Shown here in pieces: positions 35,604 to 46,612 of a stretch of 64,000 bases of DNA. Location: NCBI GenBank assembly GCA_963921425.1, contig OY992834.1, forward strand, positions 9,221,271 through 9,285,270. Direction: 5' to 3'. The translations under genes were made by a program, and so were the position numbers. Position 1 is the stretch's first letter; each line of letters begins with the position of its first letter. The DNA is from Dryas octopetala (Eukaryota > Streptophyta > Magnoliopsida > Rosales > Rosaceae). The notes under the pieces were generated by a model. That model saw only the letters and a program-made list of their open reading frames with translations, was not told the DNA's origin and searched no databases.

Positions 35604-35793
35604 ATGGTAGTGGAGGATGTGAAGGAGCTTTTGGCATCTTTTGCGGAGGCTCGCTGTCATTTTCGCAGACGCAATAGGAATAGGGGTTTATGAACATGAT
35701 GTCGATATGTACTTAGATAATGGGTTTTATGAAGTTGTGTATGATGATTCTTATGCTTAAATAAAATTTCAGTCTTCCCCTAAAAAAAAAAAA
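35604..35793 (+). pseudogene. Fragment of RNase-H-like retroelement ORF with poly-A tail
   Basis: From 35607 one frame reads VVEDVKELLASFAEARCHF and then RRRNRN, resembling the end of the RNase H domain of plant non-LTR retrotransposon-like proteins (the part before the usual VAH motif). The frame then breaks. A putative AATAAA lies near 35758, with a 12-A tail at 35782-35793. It is 5'-truncated and non-functional. The assignment rests on about 25 residues. Confidence 0.5.
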
Positions 35794-35909
35794 TGCTGTT
35801 AGTTAGATTTTCTATAATATGCAACTCACTATAATAAAGTTATAGTAGCCATATTTATAATGACATATCAACCAAAATCTAAGGCTAAGAGTATTTCTCT
35901 CGACTCAAA

Positions 35910-36921
35910 GGTCTTGTTTGGTTCGCATAATGAGTTTTTTTGGGAATACTACACATATATTTAGGGCCAGTTTGATATTGGTGTGAGAAAAAACAGCTAT
36001 AAAGTAAAACAGCTGCGAAGTAAAGTCAGATGTAAAGTAAAGCAGTTGAGTGTTTGGTAAACTATGTTTTCAAAAGTGTTGTGAGTGCAAAAAACAGTAT
36101 CAAAGTGTTTGGTAAATGTTAATATAAAAATGATGTGACTGTGTATAATTACTAAAATAGACATGATGCTAAAAATGCATTTCACTTATTTGTTTGGTAA
36201 AAATAATATGTTTTTTTACTTGTTTTTGAAATTTTTTACTACAAATTTGTATTAGCATTAATTTTTCTAAAAACAACATTATTAAATAAGTATGCATATT
36301 ATTTTTTTAGGTATATTATAATTTTAATCCTATAAATAAAATATCATAATTAATTATTACAATATAAAATATAACTAACAATGGACATATTTTTTAATTT
36401 AAAATAAACAAATAAAAATCATAGAAATCAATGAGAGTATTATGGGTAAAATAAAATATTCATTATTGTTGTGAGTCACTGCAGCTTTCAAAAGCACCTA
36501 AAAACCTGCTTTTTGTCATCCACAACAGCTTTTGGGTCCTCCATCGCAATTCTAAACGGGGCCTTATTCCAATCAGATGAGAAGAATAATTTTCATTAAT
36601 CGTGTTTGGAAAATGTTGGGAATGGTAACCAAGAAATTATTACCATTTCCATTTTTAGTTTGTACAATAATAGCAATTATAACTTGTTTTCTAATAATAT
36701 TCTCCTTTATTTTGTTTAAAATAATATTTTTAATTTTTAGTAGGAGTAATCTGGTAATAAGTACAACAATTAATGTTTTTTTTCAAGGGTTTCAAGCTGT
36801 CCCCTTCATGCATATCTGATACTCATGTTCGGTAACATATGTCCACAAGCGTGTTTACCAAACATAAGATAAAATCTCATAGCCATTTTCAAGCCTCAAA
36901 ATCCACGAACCAAACAAAGCC
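35910..36921. mobile_element. Probable MITE with a second MITE nested inside
   Basis: The outer ends are GTCTTGTTTGGTTCG (about 35911) and its inverted counterpart CGAACCAAACAAAGC (about 36906-36920). Inside lies a second pair, GGGCCAGTTTGATATTG (from 35964) and, inverted, CAATTCTAAACGGGGCC (to about 36563). Both are typical of plant MITE ends. The inner element is about 600 bp and the outer about 1010 bp including it. Target duplications were not clear for either, so the limits are approximate. Confidence 0.6.
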
Positions 36922-39117
36922 AAAGAAGAAAGGTCCCAAATTTGAGGCTCTCCTCTATAGGTAGTTAATAAAATAGAGTTTGAATTCATCCACTCACTTA
37001 GGTGATAGGATCCCATCTAGATAAAGACTAACCAAATAAGATTGATCTAGAATTCTAGATGGTTCAAGAGAGTTAGAAAGAGCCATACTCCTAAGTGAAC
37101 TAAACTTGGACTCTAACCTTCCATCCACATGATCACTATAAACTGACCAAAGATTTTGAACATTTGTTTAATTCAAATCTCATAAATTATGAGATTTAAA
37201 TCTCAAAATAAATTTTGGAATAAACAAAGATGATGTCGTAGAAATGCTTTAAAAATTTAACTTGAATCAAAAAATGAAAAGTACGTCATAAACTTTTAAT
37301 CTAGAAATGAAAATTATTAGTGATCACGTGAATTGACATGGATTTTAAGGTTTAATTATTTCATATTAGCTCATGCCATTAATTACATGGCATCACCGTA
37401 TCAGTTGCCACATAAGGTGGTTAGCTAATGTGATCAATTGAGTGTGTACAAAATCACAAATAGCATTACTCGTGATCAAAATAGAAAAAGCCTCAAACAA
37501 TTTATAATAGTTAATTAAATTATAAATATTCATAAATGTCGAAAAACTTATTTACAAATCCTAAAATAGCATAAGAAATTTGAATTCAAATACTAATCTA
37601 TTAGAACATATGCAGCGGTGAGGTTCATTTCAATTTTATTACAATAAATTAAACTAAAGATAAAATAATGACTTGCAGTGGTAGAGTTCATTTCAAATTG
37701 GGGATCAATAGTTCATTTCAGAGATAAAAATATGAACTCTGAAGTAAAATTCATTTTAATAAGCTGACCCACTATATGAAAAAGATATATATCTATATTT
37801 CATTGTCTCTCATCTTAAATTTTTGAATTGAACTATTGAATAACCATTGCAATTAAAACTGCAGTTCAATTCAATATATGTCAAAACAGTTTACAAAATT
37901 AAACTATTAAACAACCACTTCGGATGCTCTTAATACTAGACTAATAACTAGTCGATAAAATTCAAATACTAATTTACAAGTAACAAATTTATAAAAAATT
38001 AATCAGAATTCAAAAAGCTTATAAACTCAAGTGGTAGAACATTTATCGAACAAACGTAGCTAGAATCACTCTAGTCTGACTAAAATCTTCCATGGGCATG
38101 CCCCAATATTGAAGACTCTCTCCTCTAGTTTTCCACTTCTTAATTTATTTTTTAATTAATTACATGCATTATAGATCTCGAATATAGAGAAAATTTATTC
38201 CCCAATGTGCCCATTGGGTGGGTCCATTGTGTGTCTAGTGGCATTCCTAAGGGACTAATTTAATATTTTCCCCATCTCCAAAAACCCTTTCCTCTCCACT
38301 ACAATCACTTCAACCCAAAAACCCTCCTTAACCCAACCCCCTAGTTAGAAATTAACCAAGGTTAGTAGTTGATGATGGCAGCTATAAATAAAGGGATTGT
38401 GGCCCTTCCTCAAAACCCTATGTGAGACTTTTCAAATTCCCATTATTTTCAATCAAAAACTTTGTCCCTCTCTCTCCCCATCCCCTCCCTCTCTAGGCCT
38501 TTGAAATAAAAGAAAGAGTAGGGGTGGAATATATAAACAAAAGAAAGAAAGAGAGGGTCAAGAAAATGCAACAAAAGAATCAACCAGTACTGGTAAGCTT
38601 CTTGCTCTTTCACTATCTCTCTCTCTCTCTCTCTCTCTAGTCTCTATATTTTCTAAGGACAAATTAGATTGGCCTAAATTGTGGGTTTTTGTGGGTCTGT
38701 TTCTTTCTGTTGAAAAAACTTGGAAAATGCTTTGCCCTTTCTCTCTCACCCTATCATCAAAGACTGCAATAAAAGAGGAGGGAGGGAAAGGGAAAGCGCG
38801 GGACTGAAAAAACAAAAAATGAAATTTTAATTTCATGAGGGTCTATACTATACTATGCTCCAAACTCTTGCTTCAAAGCCCTAGATAGATCTATTTTCCC
38901 GCCAAAAATCTATCTTCCGAGAACGACCCAGATGCTTAATCGGTACCATTTTCATGTATATATCATCTAAATCGTTCCTTTATGTTTGAATTTTTGAAGT
39001 CTTGCTCTGTTGTATATGTCCGCGTGTTTGTGTGTGTGTGTGGGGTTTGGGTTTCTTTTGCGTTTGAATAAAAGAAACCAACGAGCGAATTGCTTTTTAG
39101 GTTTGAATTCGAAATCC

Positions 39118-42015
39118 ATGGCAGGGTGGTCGATGGTAGCTGATGGGTCTGCTTTAGATTGCGCCGAAACCCCGCAAAAGAACGAGACCGAAGGCTCCTC
39201 GGTCGATCTTGAACCGCCTTCAAGAGCTTCAAAACGCTGCGTTTTAGACTTGCCCGATAAGCTCCGATGCTGGTTCGATCAGTTTCTTGCCGTTTTCCTA
39301 GAAGAGATCTGTGCCCAAGGCACTTTCCGGCCTCTGCCTCCAATGATCGGAAATGGGCAGTGTGTGGATTTGCTTAAGCTGTTCTTTGTTGTTAGAGAGC
39401 GAGGTGGGTTTGATGCCCTTTCCAGAATAAGGGTGTGGGATTCGGTGGCTGAAGAGTGTGGACTGGGTTTGAATCTTGGCTGGGCTGTAAAATTGGTTTA
39501 CTTTAAGTATTTGTATTTGCTAGAGAGGGTTTTGGACAGTAAGGGCTTGGAATGGAGTTTGGGTAGTAGTGGCATTGACTTGGGAGAGCAATTGATGGAC
39601 TTGAAAGATGAGTTCACAGGGCTCTGTTCAGTGATTTCTGATCGAAAGTTGAAAGATGGGATGTACCCGAATTTGGAATTCTCGACTAAGAGTTTGGACA
39701 GTAATGACTTGGGAAGTGCGGTAGCAGAGTCTGATAGGCTCAAGAAAAGTGTGGTTAATGGGGACCTTTTCGACTTGGATTCTGGGAGTGTGTTGAATGG
39801 TATGGGTGCTCGAAAGTCTTGCAATGATGATGTGAGGTGCTCGGTGCCTTTGTCAGGTGGGGACAGGAAATCTGCGGTTGATTTTAGAAATACGAGTTTG
39901 GATTTGAAAAACAATATGGAGGATGATGGAAAATTGAGTGACAATGTCGAGGTAAAAAGTGAGGTGGGGGAATCTGGTAGATGGAAGAAAAATGATGATT
40001 TTGATGAAGATGTAATGATTTTGGATCCTGCCTCAGTTGAAGAGAGTTCTTTCCGCAAAAGGAAGAGAGAGTCATTGTCTGGAAGTGAGGTGAGGGAATC
40101 GGGTAGAGCGAAGATAAGTGATGGTTGTGATGGTTGTGATGGAGATGTAACAAATTTGGATTCTACCACAGCTGAAGAAGTGACTTCTTCTTGTAAAAAG
40201 AAGCGAGAGTCATTGTGTGGAATGCTGGACTGGGTTAGAATGATTGCAAAGAATCCTTGTGATCTTGCAGTTGGTTCATTACCAGAAAGGTCAAAGTGGA
40301 AGTCCTTTGGCAATGAGGAGAAATGGATGCAGGTTTTATCAGCTCGAGAGGGCATCTTTCTGAAGAGGCATGATGATACAGGTGCTGAACAGTCTAACTG
40401 GCAGGTATATATACGCATATCTTGTGTGCTATAACTAATGAGATCAATTGAAAACATTTCTATTCTTGCATGCACAGATTTTGTAAGCTTCATTGGGTTA
40501 AAGCTGTATATGTGTATTTGTTTTCCAATATGTACTCCTATTTTGTGTTATTTAGAATGTTTTTGATTTCCTTTGCTGCTGGGACTGCATCTGAAATTTT
40601 TTTTTTTGGCTTTGGTTCTTTTTGGGGTATGAAATGCTATCATTTGATACTAAGCTCACATATATTTCATCAAACTGAATCTTATCAATTTGATCTATGG
40701 TATGCATGGTGAATATGAGGGAGTTGAAAAAACAGTTTAAATTGTTCAAGAATTGCTGCTCCATTCTCCTTGAAGACAATTTAATCAACACAATTGTGTT
40801 CACTTTTTTTTTTCAGAAGAGGCTGCCAATACCTGATGAGTGTTCTAGTATGTTATGTTAAATTCCCTTAAAATTTTAAATCGGTTTTCTTATTACTACT
40901 CAGCTTGTTAATAGTGAAGTGTGGGTAAAACAGAGAGTAGCAGCAGGTGCGTAGAGTTGAGTTTTGATAGATATAGAATATTTATAGGGGTAGGATCAGC
41001 AGCTCCTTTTAATTTCACAAATTTGTAACCTTAGATGGAAAATATTGATATACCTGATGCTGTGGCTGCTTTATTCCGATATCTTTTAAACTGATAAATA
41101 ATGTAAATATCTTCATATGTTTTTATTTTAAACATTAAATCATGTTCCCACTTGTAGAAGAATCAGAGGATGCATCCAAGCATGTATGATGATCATTTTG
41201 GCCCATCATACAATCTTAGAGAGAGGCAAAGATTGGAGAAGAAGCTTCTTTCTGGAAGGACAATGTCTCAATCAGGGGCCTGTTCAGAGTCATCCTCAGC
41301 CAGTGACTTGGACAAAAGTAGTCCTGGCATGGAAGGGGGGGAGGATCAGTTGCTTGGAAACAGTGGTTCCCCTGGCGTGTTTGATGAATATCCTCGAAGC
41401 CGCATTCCTTTGGGGTCAAAGCATCAAGCTCATGTACCAGAATGGAACGGTGAGGTTTCTGAAAGTGACTCGAAGTGGTTGGGGTCCAGGGTTTGGCCAT
41501 TGGAAAAACTTGAGAACAAATATCTAATTGAAAGGGATCCTATTGGAAAGGGAAGACAAGAATCTTGTGGCTGCCAAGTGCCAGGTTCTGTTGAATGCGT
41601 CAGATTTCACATTTCTGAGAAAAGGTTAAGAGTGAAGAGAGAACTGGGATCGGCTTTCTACCAGTGGAAATTCAATCAGATGGGTGAGGAAGTTGGGCTC
41701 CCTTGGACAGCGGAAGAAGAAAAGAAGTTCAGGGACATAGTAAAGTCAAATCCTCCATCTCTGGAGAGGAGTTTTTGGGATGAGATAGTCAAGTCTTTTG
41801 CTAAGAAGAGCAGGGGAGATTTGGTAAGCTACTACTTCAATGTCTTTCTCTTGCAGCGAAGAGGATACCAGAACAGGTTTACTCCAAACAACATTGATAG
41901 TGATGATGAAGAATTAGAGTCTGGGTCAGTGACTAATGGTGTTGGGCCTGAAGAACCCAAGTCATCAAAGTCAATTTTAAAATCCCCCCACAAGCCACAT
42001 GCAAAATGCAGATAA
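39118..42015 (+). CDS. ARID1: ARID-ELM2-SANT chromatin protein, ARID1 type
   Basis: Two coding exons, 39118-40404 and 41158-42015, join in phase 0 to give 714 residues. The start MAGWSMVADGSALD is preferred over an upstream in-frame codon at 39010 because the latter lies in a GT-rich leader and an acceptor-like AG precedes 39102. Domains: ARID/BRIGHT DNA-binding domain at about 44-135 (CWFDQFLAVFLEEI, LKLFFVVRERGGFDALS, KYLYLLERVL); a long acidic Ser-rich middle with basic patches (KKKRES) that may act as nuclear signals; an ELM2-like stretch near 510-545 (IPLGSKHQAHVPEW); and a Myb/SANT-like domain near 609-665 (LPWTAEEEKKFRDIV, SYYFNVFLL). The combination suggests a nuclear factor linking DNA to histone deacetylase-type complexes. 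By memory Arabidopsis At2g46040 (ARID1) has this build and works in pollen development. A possible extra exon at 40817 would shift the frame. Confidence 0.9.
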
Positions 42016-45000
42016 CTGTTTGATATATGGCTTGAAGTTAAGAAATTTTTGGAGAATACGAAACCTGGTAGTTTTGTGGAATTTTGGCAAGTGTACCAAG
42101 GCAGATTCATTGCCATCTTTGAAAATTGAAATTTTGGGTTGTAAAGATTGTCATGATCAGAAGTGATTTTGAAGAGATTTAACGACAAACTTGGAAGCGG
42201 CTGTGGCAATTCAGAGCAGCATTGATGCTCTCCAAGTATGGCTTTTGTGATTTCATCTTTTGAGAGATATTTCCCGTCTATTCTTGATTTCCAATGTCAA
42301 ATACAAGTACCTTTTTTTTTTTTGCTCGTTTCTTTTAGGTTTTTGACAGCAGAAGCTGACTAAAAAAGAAGCCTTGGGAATGAATATAGGGAACAGCTCA
42401 GTGGGTTAGATGTAGGTCACAAACACTAAACAGTGAAGTGCTGGAAGTCAGATTGTGGTCTCCAGGACTTGTAATTGCAATTACGTTGTTTTTTGAAATT
42501 GGAAAAGAAATGGGTTTTGCCTTAGCCATTTATGATTGTGGTCCTCATATATCTGTTGATGATTGCTTGTACATACAATGTACTGTTGCACACACTTATC
42601 AAATATGCAGAGAGATACTATGTGATGCTGAAAGGTAACACTTCCAAGACTTGCTTGGAGTTATGTGATAAAAGGGCATTGTGATTTGTATGGTTTTGAA
42701 AAAACATACTTAACAGAGATACAGAAACAATGTGCATGTACGGAGATATGAAAATTTTACTCGTATAGCTTTTAGGGAAAAGTCATCGGAAAGAGCCATT
42801 AAGGTCATGATAAATATGGGGAGGTGACTTGCATGCTGCATTACTCATACATTTACCTGACGTGTGAGATAAGGAACTTTGCATGCAAGTGAGTTACTCC
42901 AGATTTCTCATACATTTTTCATTCATCTGACCATAGACTAGAGCCATTTCTTATTCTGCAATATTTTGTTCATTAATTACTCCAGATTTTTTCATTTTCA
43001 TGTAAGAATCATTTCTTTCACCAGTACGTTCACCTACTATGAGCTTTGGCAATGTTGTTTATAAATTCCATAATGATTACTGTGTTATTGACTCCAGCGC
43101 CCCGACCATGATTGAGAGTCTTGGCCTATTTGTGAGAAAGCTTTGTGTGGCAGGTATCAAATGATATACCACTTCATTAATTTTGTTGAGAGAAAGATGT
43201 AAGAACTTGTACAGTAGTTTCTAAAAGTAATTGGTTTGGGGTTGAATGTTTCAATTTTATTTATAGTATTAGAACAGACAATTTACGTGCTGGGCCAATA
43301 AGTCACACGTGCTCTCACATTACTTAATATGAGTGTCAACGAAAGAAAGATTCCACATTGAGATGTAAAAGGCATTGCATAGAAATATAGAATAAGGTTT
43401 TGGATCATTTTATCCATAGTCCATTGATTTTGAAATTTTTTTTGACTCAGAATTAATTTTGGATCGAATACTTTAATTAACCTATAAAAAGAAACGCTAA
43501 TTTACAGTTTTGTTTTTTTGTGAATTTTTTCTTCAAAATCTTTATAATAATCTGGACAAATATATATTGCATATGATTATGACAAAAAGAAAACACATGT
43601 GGTTTAGTACAATTTACTAGGGGTGGGCATATTAACCGCGGACCACCAAAACCGGGCGAACCGCACCGCAAAAAAAACCGTAAAAAACCGTGTTGACCAA
43701 AAAAAGTCAACACTGCCAAAAAAACTGAACCGCACCGCATACTTGCAAAAAATATATTTTTTTATATTTTTATACACATATTGTCATATACACCATTTTA
43801 TATATTTTTTTATATATATTTATACCATTTTTATATACTTTTTATACACTTTTTGTACACATTTTTGTACATTTTTATATACTTTTTAATTATGATGGGT
43901 TTGCATCATTAAATAATTGGGCTTAGGCTTAAAAAAACAAGTGTGAGGCCCCATTAGGCCCAGAACCGTGGTGAGAACCGCACCGCACCGCATTCAAGAT
44001 GGTTTGGTTTGGTTCAGTTTTTTTATTTTTTTCACGGTTTTAAGCACCAAACCGCACCGTCTATTCATGTCTGGCGCGGTGCACGGTTCCGAGGAAAAAG
44101 TGAGTCGAACCGCACCGCACCCATCCCTACAATTTACACATTTTACAAAAATATATGTATAAAACTTTTAAAATAATGAATATAAATAAAGAAAGTGAGA
44201 AAAAGAAAAGCATCCACGCGACCACAGTGTGTAACCATCATAACTCCATATTATATATATAGATAGATGACAATGCAATAATTCAATGAATCTAAGGCTA
44301 GAAATTTAGTCAAACAAATCTGCTGTATCTTTTAATTTATTAGTTGGGCACTTGGCCTCTCGGCCCTCTCTTAATTTTTGGTTTTTCCTTCTTTTATTTA
44401 GAAGGGGAAGGGGAAGACTGATTCTTTTAACATGGAATTAGCGTTTTACCATTAAAGCTATAAAGCCTTCACCACCTCATCACAAAGTATATTATGTTTT
44501 TTAATAATAATAAAAAAGAGTATATTGAGTGGTTTAATAATTAATTTTAGACATTCTAATAAAAATTTCTTGATCAATAATTTAGATTCACAATCTCGAT
44601 TCTCACTAACAAAATTAAAGAATATTTCTTCCACGAAGATTACGTATATTTTTATTTTTCTTTTCTCACACCCTTCTCCTGGTTCTTTTCTTTTCAAACC
44701 TGCTTTTATTATGAATTGTATTGATTTGAGGCTTGATGAACTAGTTTGGGCAAACTTTCAACATTTCTTGTTCGGCATGCATCTTTCACATAAATATCTG
44801 TCCTAGTTTGAAGGCCATGAATGCACCTAACTAATGGTTGGAAGCAAAGAAATAAAGAATGACTCCCAATTAAAGTTTTGCACAACTTGTTAAAGTGATT
44901 TTCCATCTTAATGATTGGTCTCTATATGCTTCTAAGAGCACTTTCTAATCTGGAAGCAACTTCAAAGAAGCTCAATTAAGCTTCTCTTTTTTTGGTTAAT

Positions 45001-46612
45001 TAAGAATTAATTCTATAAGTACACTTAAACCACTTGTTTTACCACTTCTAGACGCCAGCTTTCACATGTAAGCAAGGGTTGAGCATGGTTTGGGGCCATT
45101 GGGCAATAACTTGTTCCACTTGTTTTCCAATTTTAAGTTAAATGTTAGTTTGTTTGTAGGGATTGTTGGTTTGGGAATTTAATATGTCAATGTTGTGATA
45201 AACACACAAACACACATATCAATATCTTATAAATAGTATATCCACAAATTTGTCAGTAGAGCATACTTAATTATCTGCAGGTAGAACTATCCATATTCCC
45301 ATGTATAGCATCCATTCCCTTAGATATGATATCTATGGCAAGATGATCATGTGGGGGTCACATATGTTAAAGCCTAAAGGTATAACTTGGCAAGTGGGTA
45401 AAGCACATTTAGAGTTCACAAGGCTTTACATGAAAACATATGGATTTTCACATAAAGAACCTAATCGACCTTAATTTCCTCTCTGTTAATCAAAGCCAAG
45501 TTTGCTTTATATGGGACTAGGGCAAGTTTTGGTATATTTCTTGGGACATTTTGCATCTACCCATTCTTACCCACCGTTGATACTATTCTAAGTTGACTAC
45601 CTTGATAAAAGAATATATAGAGAGGACTAATACCAGTTATTTATGAGAAAATTTTGAATGGGACAGTCATGCTATGTTATATTATGTAAAGTTTTTTGTT
45701 TGTTTTTGTTTTTTGGCCATGATATTATGAAAAGTTTTAATGTTGAGGTCAAGTTGTGTCAAATTGGGCTCCTAATGGAGCACAATAACAACATGTTATA
45801 CTAATGGGTTAGGTTAGGTTAGTGTCCATTCATAAAACAGCACATGGTGGTATTTTTATTTCCATTTGAAAAATCTTTTTTGTTATTTAATATTTTATAA
45901 TATGTTATGAACTTTTGTTATGTAATGTGTTGAAAGATTCTTAAGATATTATAAGATGTTTTATTTATGTTATGTTTGATATTATTTTGTAATATTTGTT
46001 ATAGTTGATAAAAAAGAAAAAGTGTACAACACGAAATTTTTTTGTATATAATCATAAAATGGTCATGTAGTGTTATGAATTCTTGTTTTATAATACAAGA
46101 TGATGACAAATTTATAATTTTAGAATATAATATTAATAAATATACACATATTATAATATTATGTGAAGGTGTTCGTTAAAAATTTACTAGTAAAACATGA
46201 CACGATACAATGAATTTGCATTTATAGATTTGGATACAATAAATTAACGCGTCCTATTTAAACCATGACACGAACATGCTAAAAGCCTAAAACACGAGTT
46301 AACACTTAACAAAGTGTCAAAGACTGATGAAAAAAATTAAAACTTTTGGGTGAATAGAATAGAATCGCTGAATGAGGTAAGGAGGAATCTTTGATGAAAG
46401 TGCAAGCCATGTAAAAAAATGGGTATTAAATTTGAATTGGGTCCCACTAAAAATTTCGGCCATCATTTTTATTATCTCCTTAGAGTCCCAGTTTCACTTA
46501 ATGTTGTCTGAACCGATTTTTGGTTCTCTCAGTTTGCAAGAAACAAGTTTCTCTCTCTCTCTTAAACTCAAAGAAAAGAAGAACAAAGCTGCAGGATTTG
46601 TACACTAAAACC
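42016..46612. other. Intergenic: ARID 3' side, MITE, UBC promoter
   Basis: The left 300-600 bases are the likely 3' UTR of the ARID gene. A clear MITE occupies 43618-44129. The rest, to about 46540, is AT-rich with no supported gene. The 5' UTR of the E2 gene probably begins near 46520, with a short CT run at 46551-46562. Small frames at 42438 and 44525 show no recognisable domain. Confidence 0.6.
43618..44129. mobile_element. hAT MITE with perfect 8-bp target duplication
   Basis: The 512-bp element begins TAGGGGTGGGCAT and ends GCACCCATCCCTA, inverted copies with two to three mismatches. CAATTTAC flanks it on both sides (43610-43617 and 44130-44137). Subterminal regions are packed with ACCGCACCGC and AACCGC motifs on both sides, and the middle is AT-rich with TTTTATATA runs. 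The ends, 8-bp duplication and lack of transposase identify a non-autonomous hAT element. The open frames inside it are not genes. Confidence 0.92.

Larger units (their letters stand above)
35244..39117. other. Intergenic: transposon-rich spacer and ARID leader
   Basis: After the MATE 3' UTR come a retroposed RNase-H-like scrap (35604-35793), a probable nested MITE pair (35910-36921) and about 1.4 kb of AT-rich DNA with no recognisable features. The last 650 bases look like the ARID gene promoter and leader. A CT run lies at 38617-38638. A plausible leader exon ends at a GTAAGC donor (38593), and a plausible acceptor lies just upstream of the coding start (near 39101). Confidence 0.55.

Noticed and set aside
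39498..40493. 331-residue open frame on the minus strand
   Set aside because: It lies antisense to the main ARID exon, is Ser/Leu-rich with no domain, and is explained by the codon composition of the sense frame.
42438..42638. 66-residue frame downstream of the ARID gene
   Set aside because: It is probably in or just after the 3' UTR, with no domain or splice partner.
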